Source of the DNA: Halovenus halobia
GTDB lineage: Archaea; Halobacteriota; Halobacteria; Halobacteriales; Haloarculaceae
Assembly (NCBI RefSeq): GCF_051414135.1
Contig: NZ_JBLKOA010000004.1
Location: 1 to 64,000, forward strand
Reading direction: 5' to 3'
Length of the DNA stretch: 64,000 nucleotides
The position numbers and the translations under genes are program-made. This document shows, piece by piece, positions 24,930 to 33,807 of this stretch; position 1 is the first letter of the stretch; each line of letters opens with the position of its first letter. The notes beneath the pieces are model-generated. The model saw only the letters and a list, made by a program, of their open reading frames with translations. It was not told the origin of the DNA and searched no databases.

Positions 24930-25352
24930 CTAGAATGGAGCTTCGACGTCGCTGCTCTCGCCTGCACTGTCGGATTCTGCGCCGACTTCGACGGTTTCGG
25001 GGTCGACATTCACCTTCTCGGCCAGGTCACCGTTCTCGTGGTGCTCTTCGAGGATGTCGCTGCCACCGATGAACTCGCCGTCGACGAACGTCTGCGGGGT
25101 GGTCTCCCAGCCGCTGTGTTCGTTCAGCGCCTCGCGGAACGCTTCCAGATTCTGGAGTACGTCGACGGTGGCGACACCGTCAGCACCGCGGTACTGCTGG
25201 AGCAGTGTGACTGCCTTCTGTGAGTAGCCACACTGTGGCATCCGCGCGTCGCCTTTCATGAACAGGACGACTTCCTCCGATTCGATTGCCTCGTCGACGA
25301 CCTCCTGTACTTCGTCGGGACTCAGGTCTGGTTCCGTGGGGTCAAACGTCAT
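24930..25352 (-). CDS. Monothiol glutaredoxin
   Basis: The 140-residue protein has CGYSQ with a single cysteine (CGYS in place of CPYC) at residues 41-44. It also has TTPQTFVDGEFIGGSDI, the cis-Pro and GG loop of the monothiol (Grx4/5) family that bind Fe-S clusters in bacteria and eukaryotes. In haloarchaea, which use gamma-glutamylcysteine, the partner thiol would differ. An acidic C-terminal tail of 25 residues follows. Confidence 0.88.
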   Translation of the reverse strand: MTFDPTEPDLSPDEVQEVVDEAIESEEVVLFMKGDARMPQCGYSQKAVTLLQQYRGADGVATVDVLQNLEAFREALNEHSGWETTPQTFVDGEFIGGSDILEEHHENGDLAEKVNVDPETVEVGAESDSAGESSDVEAPF

Positions 25353-25355
25353 ACG

Positions 25356-25466
25356 CTATACTGGTGGCTCGGCGTCCAAAACGTTGGCGTTGAGAATCGC
25401 ACTCGTTCTCTCGACGTCTTCTGCCACGCTGTTGGCTGCCCGGAGCGCTTCGTTTTCAGTCGTCAT
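25356..25466 (-). CDS. Very short ORF after an eroded RelE gene
   Basis: A 36-residue frame (ATG at 25466) overlaps the end of the relE frame by 11 nt and ends 4 nt before the glutaredoxin start. It is acidic and Ala-rich (ALRAANSVAEDVERTS). It may be a real small protein, for instance a C-terminal piece of a lost gene, or chance. No family recognised. Confidence 0.25.
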   Translation of the reverse strand: MTTENEALRAANSVAEDVERTSAILNANVLDAEPPV

Positions 25467-25665
25467 CAGCTGTGTACGCTCCACTCCGGTGTTCGATTCG
25501 GTGGATTTCGAGAACCTGGCCGCCATGGTTGAGTACGCAGGCGAGACAATACTGGCCGACTCGGAGCTTCGAGACGATTCGGTCCTGAACGTGCCCGTCG
25601 AGTAACTCGAACTGGTCCGCAGCCTGCGGCGTGAACTGCCAGCTCCAGTCCTCCTCACTCGTCAT
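25456..25665 (-). pseudogene. RelE-family toxin with an internal deletion
   Basis: The frame gives 69 residues. It begins like RelE/ParE toxins (WQFTPQAADQFELLDGHVQDRIVSKL) and ends like them (RVGQYCLACVLNH, then RRxGAYTADDD-type HRSGAYTADDD). Family members are about 90-95 residues; about 25 residues of the central DxxDEPL-type region are absent at KL|RVG. The fold core is missing, so activity is doubtful. Its start overlaps the antitoxin stop by 11 nt. GTG at 25671 is an alternative start. Confidence 0.7.
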
Positions 25666-25945
25666 CCTCACCCATCATCTCAAGCACGTCCTCCCGAGAG
25701 ACCATCTCCGACTCACCCGACCGGAGTTCGTGTTCGCTCGCCGCAATCTGTTTCCAGCCCTCGCGGGAGAACGCTGGGTGTTTCACCGCGTCACGCGCGG
25801 CGTACCGGAGAAACTCACTTCGGGAATTAAAGCCCTCTTGCTCCCACGTTGCGTCGATATCTTCGAGGAACGCCTTGCTGAGTCGGAGATTAATCTGGAC
25901 CATCTCGGGGCCGTCGTCGCCTGCCGTATTATCCGTACCAGACAT
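25655..25945 (-). CDS. Ribbon-helix-helix antitoxin of the RelE module
   Basis: The 96-residue protein contains VQINLRLSKAFLEDIDATWEQEGFNSRSEFLRYAARDAV, a clear ribbon-helix-helix unit. The acidic C-terminus probably binds the toxin. It starts about 150 bases from aceB in a small two-gene module with the eroded toxin. It may still regulate its own promoter. AT-rich sequence just upstream (TATACAAAAACG on the opposite strand) is the likely promoter. Confidence 0.85.
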   Translation of the reverse strand: MSGTDNTAGDDGPEMVQINLRLSKAFLEDIDATWEQEGFNSRSEFLRYAARDAVKHPAFSREGWKQIAASEHELRSGESEMVSREDVLEMMGEDDE

Positions 25946-26095
25946 ATACAGATGCTTTGCAGACGTATATACAAAAACGCTGCTGTCGCCAGGGTGCCAG
26001 CACGCGCTCTCCGGTCACCACGGCTGTTGCACGCTTTAGATTCAGAGTTACCAGCCGCAGTACCGCTCGTCAAAAAATTCGCAGGTCGAATCCGC

Positions 26096-27403
26096 TCAGT
26101 TACCGACTTCGTTCGCGCGGTTGACGACGTCCTCGCCGTAGAGTTCGGCGAGGTCGTCGTGCTGGTCTGGACGGTTGTCGTAGACGTCCTGGAACAGCGT
26201 AATCGGCGTCTGCAGAGCCTGATAGGTTGCCTCGTCCCACATTCGGTCGGAGCTAATGTCGACCTCGACGCCGTCGATGCTGACGGTCGTCGCGCGGGTC
26301 ATGGCGATTGCGCCCTTGCCGGCTTCCTTGGCGGCCTCGAACTCCTCCATGGAGTCGACGATGTCGTCAAGGCTCGGCACGTAGGCCGTCAGGTCGACCA
26401 GTTCAGTCTGCAGTTCGTCGTGGCTGAGCACCTGCGTGTCGTTGCCGACGGTGAGGTGGTACTCGTCGCCATCTGCTTCGAGGGAAATCTTGTCGCCGAC
26501 GTACTGCTGCACGCCGTCTTCGGCGTCGAGTTCGACTTCTTCGCCGTCCTCGTCAATGAGCCAGTAGCCCTCTTTCGGTGGGAGTGGGGCTTTGTTGGCT
26601 TCGACAACCTGACCCGGCGTCAGCGACCAGATACCGAGCTGACCCATTGCCTGGTTTTCGGTCATGCGCTGGCGGTAGCCCGCAACGTCGCGGATGTCGT
26701 CGAACGGACCGTCGACGGCGATGAGGCCGGCGGCGCTGGCTGCGCGGGAGGTGTTGTGTCGCAGTTCCTTCCACTCGGGGAGCGCGCCGGTTGGCGTGAT
26801 GGCGCGCATGTCCTTCGTGTAGTCGACTTCGCCGTCGACCAGCAGGAACATCCGTTCGAGGTTGTTCGATGGTTTGCCAATCTCGTCACGGAGACGGCCC
26901 ATTTCCAGTTCGGCCGTTCCGCTCTCGATGATGACCGACATGGCGAGGCTACCCTCTTCGAGGCCGTACTCGTTTTCGACGATGGTCATGAACTCGTCTG
27001 CTTTCTTCCAGTCGTCGAGGTCACCGACTTCCGGGATGACGAAGCCGTCGATGTTTTCGACAGCGCCGTTTTCGGGGTCGGCGATTTCGAGCATGTGCTG
27101 GAAGCCCTTGTAGCGTGTCTGGGGGCTGTCGCGGTGCCAGACGACGCGGGGGTGAATCTCACCAGGGAACTCCTCACCGTCCTCGGCGACGACGTCAGCG
27201 ATGTTCTCTGCACCTTCGTCGCGCATGTTCGGCGCGGTGGCGTCCTCGTTGTCCGGCACCCAGACGTCAGGTGCCTGCATCCCGCGCAGGCCGATTGCAC
27301 TGCGCAGCTTCTTCGCGGAATCGTCTTCGCCCTGCTCTGCCGTCGGCGTCGTGAAAAACGTCCGAACGAACTTTCGCTCGTGGAGCCGCTTGTCAACACT
27401 CAT
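26096..27403 (-). CDS. aceB: Malate synthase, haloarchaeal type
   Basis: The 435-residue protein matches the short haloarchaeal malate synthase characterised in Haloferax volcanii, about 430 residues, which is distinct from bacterial forms A and G. Features include VVWHRDSPQTRYKGF, PEVGDLDDWKK, IIESGTAELEMGRL and the metal-binding glutamate and aspartate region. It condenses glyoxylate with acetyl-CoA in the glyoxylate cycle. Isocitrate lyase (aceA), often adjacent, is not seen in this window. The start at 27403 (MSVDKRLHERK) is preferred over an in-frame GTG at 27409. Confidence 0.92.
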   Translation of the reverse strand: MSVDKRLHERKFVRTFFTTPTAEQGEDDSAKKLRSAIGLRGMQAPDVWVPDNEDATAPNMRDEGAENIADVVAEDGEEFPGEIHPRVVWHRDSPQTRYKGFQHMLEIADPENGAVENIDGFVIPEVGDLDDWKKADEFMTIVENEYGLEEGSLAMSVIIESGTAELEMGRLRDEIGKPSNNLERMFLLVDGEVDYTKDMRAITPTGALPEWKELRHNTSRAASAAGLIAVDGPFDDIRDVAGYRQRMTENQAMGQLGIWSLTPGQVVEANKAPLPPKEGYWLIDEDGEEVELDAEDGVQQYVGDKISLEADGDEYHLTVGNDTQVLSHDELQTELVDLTAYVPSLDDIVDSMEEFEAAKEAGKGAIAMTRATTVSIDGVEVDISSDRMWDEATYQALQTPITLFQDVYDNRPDQHDDLAELYGEDVVNRANEVGN

Positions 27404-27483
27404 GTTCACTCACAGGGTCGGGAGAAACACTGTTTTAGGTTTCGATATGTGTCCCCTTAAGTACCGAACGCGGAACTGGCCGG

Positions 27484-28785
27484 CTATCCGCGCTCGATGG
27501 TGACGTACCGGACCTCAATTACGGGGTTGGTTCCCGTCGACTCTTGGACCCGGCGGCTAATCTCCTCGGCCAGTCCGGTGACCTGTTCGCCCGGTGGTAC
27601 CCCGACGGTCACGACTGCCCGCTCGGGGTCCTCGAAGGGAACTTCTGAGGGGTACTCCACCTCGACGCTCAACTGCTGGATACCGCGGTCGTCGTCGTAC
27701 TCTGCGATTGCCGCGGCGGTGTCGTCTTGAATCTGCTCTTCGGTCGTGGCGCGCTGGAAGGAGTCGAGGGTCACGCCGACCAGAAACACCGAGAGCACGG
27801 CAATCGCGACGACGAGCGCGCCGACCCGGGTAGCCGTCGCTCGCTTCGCGTCGGAGCGACGGAACCAGTGTTCTGGCCGGTAGCCGCTGTACCACAGCAC
27901 CACCAGCGCCGAGAGGTTGATCGACAGCACGTTCACCAACACGAGCACGACCGAACTGAGGCTGACCATCGGCTGGCCCCACGCCAGCCCGATACCGACA
28001 GTCGCCGCCGGCGGAATCAACGCGACGGAAATCATCACGCCCACCAGCGCCGCCGAAACACCGGTCATGAGGCTGACAATCCCCGCGATACCAGCACCGA
28101 TGGCGATAATCAACGACAGAAAGTCTGGCGCGACCCGCTCGCGGACTTCCGGAATTGCCGTCACATCTGCCAGCGGCGGGATGAGGTTGATTTCTCGGAC
28201 GGCAAAGGCGAACACGAAGGCTGTCCCAATCGCCAGTAACAGCCCCACAATCTGGAGCCGGACACCGCGAGCGAACATCTCGCGGTCGTCGACGACAGTG
28301 CCGACGCTGGCGGCCATCGCCGGGCCGACGAGCGGCGCGATGACCATCGACCCGACGACGACTGCTGGCGAGTCGAGCAGTAGCCCGGCCGTTGCAATCA
28401 GCGCGCTGACGACGGTCATGATGATGTATGTTCGCGTCGAGGGTGCGAGACTGTCAGCCGCGGCGACCAGTTCGTCCCGTGCAATCTGGTCTTCGTCTTT
28501 CTCCTCGGCGTACTTCTCTTCGAGTTGGTCGAACTGCCGGGAAACGACCGTATTCGCCTCCATCACGACGGTGTAGGAACTGTCGTCCAGTCCGGCAGCC
28601 CGCAGCGACTCGAGCACAGGTTCGACTGCGTTGGTCGGCAGCGGAATGTGGACGACACCGGAGTACTCCCGACCGCTCGTCTCGTCGGAGACGACGTAAT
28701 CGACGCCCTCGTCGTCGAGTGTCGAGAGCAGCGTTTCCCGCTTGCCCGAGGGAATCGTAATCTGGACGAGGCGCACGTCTGGCAC
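27484..28785 (-). CDS. DUF389 family membrane protein
   Basis: The 433-residue protein has an N-terminal soluble domain of about 110 residues (VRLVQITIPSGKRETLL) and six or more helices, including the conserved GPAMAASVGTVVDDREMFARG and SLMTGVSAALVGVMISVALIPPAATVGIG. These motifs are DUF389/TIGR00341. The C-terminal 80 residues are again soluble. Function unproven. A 70-bp gap separates it from aceB. Confidence 0.85.
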   Translation of the reverse strand: MPDVRLVQITIPSGKRETLLSTLDDEGVDYVVSDETSGREYSGVVHIPLPTNAVEPVLESLRAAGLDDSSYTVVMEANTVVSRQFDQLEEKYAEEKDEDQIARDELVAAADSLAPSTRTYIIMTVVSALIATAGLLLDSPAVVVGSMVIAPLVGPAMAASVGTVVDDREMFARGVRLQIVGLLLAIGTAFVFAFAVREINLIPPLADVTAIPEVRERVAPDFLSLIIAIGAGIAGIVSLMTGVSAALVGVMISVALIPPAATVGIGLAWGQPMVSLSSVVLVLVNVLSINLSALVVLWYSGYRPEHWFRRSDAKRATATRVGALVVAIAVLSVFLVGVTLDSFQRATTEEQIQDDTAAAIAEYDDDRGIQQLSVEVEYPSEVPFEDPERAVVTVGVPPGEQVTGLAEEISRRVQESTGTNPVIEVRYVTIERG

Positions 28786-28827
28786 TCGCTGCCGAGAGAA
28801 AAATAACCACCGCTCTCACTGCTCCGT

Positions 28828-29340
28828 TCACAACAGCCGATACTGCCCGCCGCTCTCGCTCGCTTCTCCGGCCCGGCGAAGCTTTTCGAGCGCTCGCTCA
28901 GTGTAGGACGCCGACACGTCGTGCTCGCTCGCGTATTCGACGATGTCTGCCTCTGTGGGTGCTGACTGCTCGCGAATGGCTGCACGCACGATTTCCTCGC
29001 GACTCCGCGATGTGGCGTCTTCCTCGCCGGCAGCGGCGACTTCCCCGGGGTCGATTCCCGACTCGGCGAGATACGTTTCGTCGTCGATTCCTGCCTGTTC
29101 GACCTGGTCGTCGAGTTCCCCAAAGGAATCCAGTTCGGCGAAGGCGTCGCTCTGGTCCTGTCGGGCGGCCAGCATCGACGCGCGCACCTCGCGAGCGTGG
29201 TCCTCGTCGTCAGTCGTCACGAACTCGCGTCGCTTCTCGTATTTCCGACTCGTCCCACAGCGAGGACACTCGCTGCGCTCGGGTCTGCCCTCGACAATCC
29301 ACAGCGCCTGGCACTCGCCACAACCAACGACCGCGTACAT
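28828..29340 (-). CDS. DUF5817 zinc-ribbon protein with winged-helix tail
   Basis: The 170-residue protein starts MYAVVGCGECQALW and has CPRCGT, giving two CxxC pairs (residues 7-10 and about 27-30) for zinc. The rest is acidic and ends in a winged-helix-like segment (ADIVEYASEHDVSASYTERALEKLRRAG). The start at 29340 is preferred over upstream in-frame codons that break the Cys pattern. It probably binds nucleic acid; role unknown. Divergent with the gene at 29458. Confidence 0.8.
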   Translation of the reverse strand: MYAVVGCGECQALWIVEGRPERSECPRCGTSRKYEKRREFVTTDDEDHAREVRASMLAARQDQSDAFAELDSFGELDDQVEQAGIDDETYLAESGIDPGEVAAAGEEDATSRSREEIVRAAIREQSAPTEADIVEYASEHDVSASYTERALEKLRRAGEASESGGQYRLL

Positions 29341-29457
29341 ACCCGTCTGTTCGTCCCAACCCCAATCAATATTCGCTTCACGGGCCGAGTCGGTACGGGC
29401 TTCAGGCTGAGAAACGCTGCAGTGTGGTTTATCAAACAACCTGTGGTAGCCGGTAAC

Positions 29458-29655
29458 ATGGCCGAGCTACTTGGTGTCGATATAGAACATCCACTGGTCT
29501 ACGTCGCCGTCAATGTCGCCGTCTGGGTTGGGATATTCACACTTGGTAGTTTCATTCTTGGCGACGGACTGGCCGACGGGCTGATTCCCGGCCTGTTCGG
29601 CGGACTCTCGTTCGGAGTCTTCAGCTGGTACCTTCAGACCAGACGCGAGAACTGA
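29458..29655 (+). CDS. Small membrane protein, haloarchaeal
   Basis: A 65-residue protein with two helices (about 12-33 and 40-60) and a short basic end. GGTTTATCAA about 29 nt upstream suits a leaderless promoter, which selects the ATG at 29458. It is divergent from the DUF5817 gene. Function unknown. Confidence 0.65.
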   Translation: MAELLGVDIEHPLVYVAVNVAVWVGIFTLGSFILGDGLADGLIPGLFGGLSFGVFSWYLQTRREN

Positions 29656-29736
29656 CCGGCGTCAGACAGCTATCTCGCCCCGCTGACGGCGGTCAACCGG
29701 CAGTCTCATACGGGTTCGCTGTGTACCGACGCCCAG

Positions 29737-30924
29737 ATGGTCACTGGGACGCTGGTCGCTACGCTTCTGGTCGCCGGCCTCGCCAGTCTGTTCATGGCGT
29801 GGGCGATTGGTGCTGGATCGTCAGGATCAACACCGTTTGCCCCTGCTGTCGGGGCCAACGCAATCTCGATTATGCGTGCCGGCTTTCTGGTCGGCATTCT
29901 TGGCTTCTCTGGCGCAATTTTACAGGGTGCAAACGTCACCTCGGCCGTCGGTGAGGAACTTATTATCGGCACGCAACTGTCGGCGCTGGCCGCGATTATC
30001 GCGCTGATGATGGCCGCAATCCTCGTCGCAATCGGCATTTTCACCGGCTACCCAATCGCAACTGCGTTCACCGTGACAGGCGCGGTCGTCGGCGTTGGGT
30101 TGGCGATGGGCGGTGACCCGGCATGGGCCAAATACCAGGAAATCGCGACGCTGTGGGTGTTAACGCCGTTCATTGGCGGTGGGTTCTCATACGCGATTGC
30201 CCGACTGCTCCGGGCTGAGGCCGTTCCGACTGAACTCGCGGTTCCGCTGCTGGGCGGCGTGATTGGATTGTTGCTCGCCAATATCCAGTTCGTTTTCTTC
30301 GCCCCTGGCGACCAACAGGGCTCGCTTGCGGGAGCGTCAGTCCGCGCGCTCGGCGGCGGCACGGTAACGTTCGTCGGTGTTTCGCTTGCCGTCGCCGCGG
30401 TCATCACGCTCCTGTTGTGGTACCGGACCCGCGTCGACCCCGCTGGCGCACAGCAACAGTTTCTGCTCGTCCTCGGTGGACTGGTCGCGTTCTCGGCCGG
30501 GGGGAGTCAGGTTGGCCTCGCGCTAGGGCCGCTCATCCCGCTGCTTGGAGACGTTCAGGTCCCGCTTGTTGCTGTGCTTGCCTTCGGCGGACTGGGGCTG
30601 CTGGTCGGGTCATGGACCGGCGCGCCGCGGATGATCAAGGCACTCTCACAGGATTACTCCGCGCTGGGGCCGAACCGCTCGATTGCAGCATTGATTCCCT
30701 CGTTCGCAATTGCACAGACGGCGGTGTTTTTCGGCATCCCTGTCTCGTTCAACGAGATTATTGTCTCCGCGATTATCGGCAGCGGCTACGCGGCCAGCGG
30801 CGACGGCGAAGGAGAAGTCAGCGGCGGCAAGATGGCCTACACAGTACTGGCGTGGATTGCCTCACTGGTTGGGGCGTTCGTCCTCAGTTTCGGGCTGTTT
30901 ACTGCTATCAGTGCCGTCCTCTGA
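29737..30924 (+). CDS. pitA: PitA-family inorganic phosphate transporter
   Basis: The 395-residue membrane protein carries the PiT N-terminal signature GANAISIMRAGFLVGILGFSGAILQGANV and a second, C-terminal PiT repeat (VFFGIPVSFNEIIVSAIIGSG). About ten helices are visible. PiT proteins move phosphate with Na+ or H+. Many haloarchaea place a phoU next to it; here none is seen, and a convergent DUF21 protein follows one base later. Confidence 0.88.
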   Translation: MVTGTLVATLLVAGLASLFMAWAIGAGSSGSTPFAPAVGANAISIMRAGFLVGILGFSGAILQGANVTSAVGEELIIGTQLSALAAIIALMMAAILVAIGIFTGYPIATAFTVTGAVVGVGLAMGGDPAWAKYQEIATLWVLTPFIGGGFSYAIARLLRAEAVPTELAVPLLGGVIGLLLANIQFVFFAPGDQQGSLAGASVRALGGGTVTFVGVSLAVAAVITLLLWYRTRVDPAGAQQQFLLVLGGLVAFSAGGSQVGLALGPLIPLLGDVQVPLVAVLAFGGLGLLVGSWTGAPRMIKALSQDYSALGPNRSIAALIPSFAIAQTAVFFGIPVSFNEIIVSAIIGSGYAASGDGEGEVSGGKMAYTVLAWIASLVGAFVLSFGLFTAISAVL

Positions 30925-30925
30925 G

Positions 30926-32302
30926 TTACTCTTCGTCAATTTCGATTTCCTGTTCGGCCTGATACGCTTCGAGTCCGGAGATGCGAGCGCGCATGATTCG
31001 GGTGTTCTCGACCTGCTCGACGCGGATGTTGAGTCCGTCGTACTCGATCTGTTCACCCTGCTCGACCAGCCGACCGGCCCGGTTGAAGATGAAGCCAGCA
31101 ATCGTCTCGAACTCTTCGCCTTCTGGCAGTTCGATTCCCAGAGTCTCGTTGACTTCGTCGATGTTGACTTCGCCTTTGACCACCGCGGCGTCGTCGTTCT
31201 CGAACTCGATTGGCTCTTGTTCGCCGCCTTCGAGAATCTCGCCGACAATCTCCTCGACGAGGTCCTCCATCGTGACGAGTCCTTCAGTAGTTCCGAACTC
31301 GTCGATGACGATGACCATATTCAGTCGCTTTTCGCGCATTTCGGTCAGGAGTTCGTCGACGTTTTTCGACTCTGGGACGTGTAGCGTCGGGTTGATGAGG
31401 TCGTCGAGGTCGACGTTTTCCTCGGGGCTGTAGTGTCGGTCCCGGACGAGCTCTGTCACCTCGACAATTCCGATGACGTTGTCGAGTTCGCCGTCGTAGA
31501 CCGGCAGGCGGTTGTGGCCGCTCTGGACGCAGGTTTCGATGGCCTCGTCGATGGAGGCGTCTTTCGAGACGGCGGTCATATCGAGTCGCGGCGTCATCAC
31601 TTCCTTGGCGATGGTCCGGTTGAACCGTAGCGTCCGCTGAATCATCTCACGCTCGTCCGCTTCGAGCACCCCTTCGCGTTCGCCTGTCTCGATGATATCT
31701 CTGATCTCCTGGCGGGTAATGTAGGACTCCTCGATGGCTGCTCGGCCGCCGGTGACCTTGTTGACGATTCTGGTCAGGTGGTCGAACAGCCACACCAGCG
31801 GCATCAGCAGCACTTCAGCAAACCGGACGGGGCGAGCAACCCGAAGCGCCCACGACTCGGTGTGGTCGACTGCGTAGGACTTGGGCGCACTCTCGCCGAA
31901 TAGCAACACGAGGGCGGTGATTCCAAACGTAGCCAGCGCGACAGCGACGCCCTGATTACCGATGAAAAACCCCAATAGTCCGGTGGCAATCGAGGACATC
32001 GCGACGTTGACGAGGTTGTTCCCGACGAGAATCGTCACGAGCAGCCGGTGCGGGTCGGATTTCAGCGCTTGGAGCGTTTTTGCGTCCTTCCCGCCGCTTT
32101 CGGCAATGCTATCGACGCGGTGTGTTGGCAATGAGAACAGCGCAATCTCTGAGGAGGAAAAGAACGCTGACAGTGCCAACAGGACGACAATTGCTAACGC
32201 ACCGATGGCGGCAAACGCTGTGCCCGAGAGCGAGATACCGACAACTTCGATTCCCAACAACGGGAGACTCTGGAGCGTGTCGCCAGCGAGAGTATGCATC
32301 AC
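30926..32302 (-). CDS. DUF21/CBS/CorC-HlyC transporter-associated membrane protein
   Basis: The 458-residue protein has a DUF21 membrane domain (residues 20-200, with SAFFSSSEIALFSL and FGESAPKSYAVDH) and two CBS domains at about 215-335. A C-terminal CorC_HlyC domain (KGEVNIDEVNETLG) completes the CNNM/CorC-type architecture linked to Mg2+ or Co2+ efflux and resistance. All modules are complete. A smaller DUF21-only paralogue is encoded at 40648. Confidence 0.9.
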   Translation of the reverse strand: MMHTLAGDTLQSLPLLGIEVVGISLSGTAFAAIGALAIVVLLALSAFFSSSEIALFSLPTHRVDSIAESGGKDAKTLQALKSDPHRLLVTILVGNNLVNVAMSSIATGLLGFFIGNQGVAVALATFGITALVLLFGESAPKSYAVDHTESWALRVARPVRFAEVLLMPLVWLFDHLTRIVNKVTGGRAAIEESYITRQEIRDIIETGEREGVLEADEREMIQRTLRFNRTIAKEVMTPRLDMTAVSKDASIDEAIETCVQSGHNRLPVYDGELDNVIGIVEVTELVRDRHYSPEENVDLDDLINPTLHVPESKNVDELLTEMREKRLNMVIVIDEFGTTEGLVTMEDLVEEIVGEILEGGEQEPIEFENDDAAVVKGEVNIDEVNETLGIELPEGEEFETIAGFIFNRAGRLVEQGEQIEYDGLNIRVEQVENTRIMRARISGLEAYQAEQEIEIDEE

Positions 32303-32396
32303 GCCTGACTTTCTGGCCCTCCCGAATTAAGCGTTTTTGTACTTCCCGCGGACTGCGGTGCAAACGCTTACACGTCTCTCGCTCGTACTGACGACC

Positions 32397-32693
32397 ATGA
32401 CAGAGTCCCAAATCACGCTGTATCGACTACAGGCGTGCCCGTTCTGTGAGCGGGTTGTCCGTAAACTGCAGGAGTACGGCCTCGAGTACGAGTCTCGGTT
32501 CGTCGAACCGATGCACTCGGCCCGCGACGCGGTCAAACGCGCAAGCGGCGTTCGGACCGTCCCGGTTATCGTCGACGAGAACACCGGGCTCACGACCGCC
32601 GAGAGTGCGAACATCGTCGAGTATCTCGACAAGACCTACGGCGAGCAGGCAGCCCAATCGAGCACACCGGCCGAGTCAGCGGAGGGTGCCTGA
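32397..32693 (+). CDS. Glutaredoxin/glutathione S-transferase N-terminal-domain protein
   Basis: The 98-residue protein has the redox motif CPFC (LQACPFCERVV, residues 12-22), a cis-Pro loop VRTVPVI and ESANIVEYLDKTYG, as in the thioredoxin-fold half of glutathione S-transferases. No C-terminal helical GST domain follows. Upstream in-frame codons to 32337 lack similarity, so ATG 32397 is used. It abuts the redoxin gene at 32694, without spacing. Confidence 0.88.
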   Translation: MTESQITLYRLQACPFCERVVRKLQEYGLEYESRFVEPMHSARDAVKRASGVRTVPVIVDENTGLTTAESANIVEYLDKTYGEQAAQSSTPAESAEGA

Positions 32694-33221
32694 ATGGAAC
32701 TGGACTTCGACGTTGTCGACCTCGACGCACCGGACCACCCCGAGGAAGGCGAACTTGCACCCGACTTCGAGCGCCCGCTGGTCAACGACGAATACTGGGA
32801 GGACACCTCGCTGTCGGACCTCACCGACGAGGGGCCTGTCGTCCTCTTGTTCCACCCGATGGACGGCGCCTTCCCAACCACGTACATGTGGAACGAGATT
32901 CGTGACCGCGGGTTCGACGACTACGACGCCACCGTGGTCGGCCTCTCGATTTCGACTCCCTACGAGCACAAGACAACACTCGACGAACGCAACATCGAGG
33001 ACACCGACTTCGCACTCTTCTCCGACCCCGCAAACGAAGTCGCAGAACGCTACGGTATCGTCAACGACCTCGACGGGATGACTGGGGTCTCCGAACCCCG
33101 GCCCGCGACGTTCGTCCTCGACGAGGAGCGCACCGTCCAGTACGCCTGGGCGGCCGAGGAACACCCTGCATTCCCCGACTACGACGAGCTCGAAGCCGCC
33201 GTCGAAGACGTCGCCGAGTGA
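32694..33221 (+). CDS. Peroxiredoxin/redoxin-fold protein lacking cysteine
   Basis: The 175-residue protein has the redoxin topology, with APDFERPLVN, VVLLFHPMDGAFPTTYMWNEIRD, and RPATFVLDEERTVQYAW. In peroxiredoxins the segment after VLLFHP holds the peroxidatic Cys (PxxxTxxC). Here it is FPTTYMW, and the whole protein has no cysteine. It is therefore unlikely to act as a Cys peroxidase alone. It is directly downstream of a CPFC protein and directly upstream of YrdC, so the three are probably co-transcribed. Confidence 0.82.
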   Translation: MELDFDVVDLDAPDHPEEGELAPDFERPLVNDEYWEDTSLSDLTDEGPVVLLFHPMDGAFPTTYMWNEIRDRGFDDYDATVVGLSISTPYEHKTTLDERNIEDTDFALFSDPANEVAERYGIVNDLDGMTGVSEPRPATFVLDEERTVQYAWAAEEHPAFPDYDELEAAVEDVAE

Positions 33222-33222
33222 G

Positions 33223-33807
33223 ATGACCGGCCTCGATTTCGACCGTGCTGCCCGCGCCATCAGCGACGGCAAACTCGTCGTCTACCCGACAGAGACTGTC
33301 TACGGCCTCGGAGCGGACGCACTGGACGCCGACGCTGTCGAAGGAGTCTTCGACGCGAAAGACCGTGACCGCTCGAAACCCGTCTCGATGGCCGTCCCGG
33401 ATATCGAGACTGCCGCCGAGTACACAATCCTCGCTGACCGGGAACGAGCGTTCATCGCCGAGTTTCTTCCCGGCCCGGTGACGGTGGTCGTCGAGGCTGG
33501 CCCGCAGGTCCCGGACGTGCTCACTGCTGGCCGTGACCGCGTCGGTATCCGCATCCCGGACCACGACGCCGCCCTGAAGTTGCTCGACCACACCGGCCCA
33601 ATCACGGCGACCAGTGCCAACGTCAGCGGCACTGGCAGCGTCCGCGACCCCGACGCCCTCGCCGCTCGAATCCGCCAACGCGCGGCAGTCATTCTCGACA
33701 CCGGAACTGCTCCCGGCGGCGGGTCGACGGTTGTCGACGTATCCGCAGACACGATTCACCGTCGTGGGAAAGAAGCCGACGCTGTCGCCGACTGGCTCTC
33801 TGCGTAA
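33223..33807 (+). CDS. L-threonylcarbamoyladenylate synthase (YrdC/Sua5 family)
   Basis: The 194-residue protein begins with DGKLVVYPTETVYGLGADAL and has RDRSKPVSM, LPGPVTVVVE and TATSANVSGTG, which are the YrdC core motifs. The enzyme makes threonylcarbamoyl-AMP for t6A37 of tRNA. It lacks the C-terminal Sua5 domain. It starts 1 nt after the redoxin stop and converges with a Cas4-like gene, stop against stop. Confidence 0.92.
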   Translation: MTGLDFDRAARAISDGKLVVYPTETVYGLGADALDADAVEGVFDAKDRDRSKPVSMAVPDIETAAEYTILADRERAFIAEFLPGPVTVVVEAGPQVPDVLTAGRDRVGIRIPDHDAALKLLDHTGPITATSANVSGTGSVRDPDALAARIRQRAAVILDTGTAPGGGSTVVDVSADTIHRRGKEADAVADWLSA

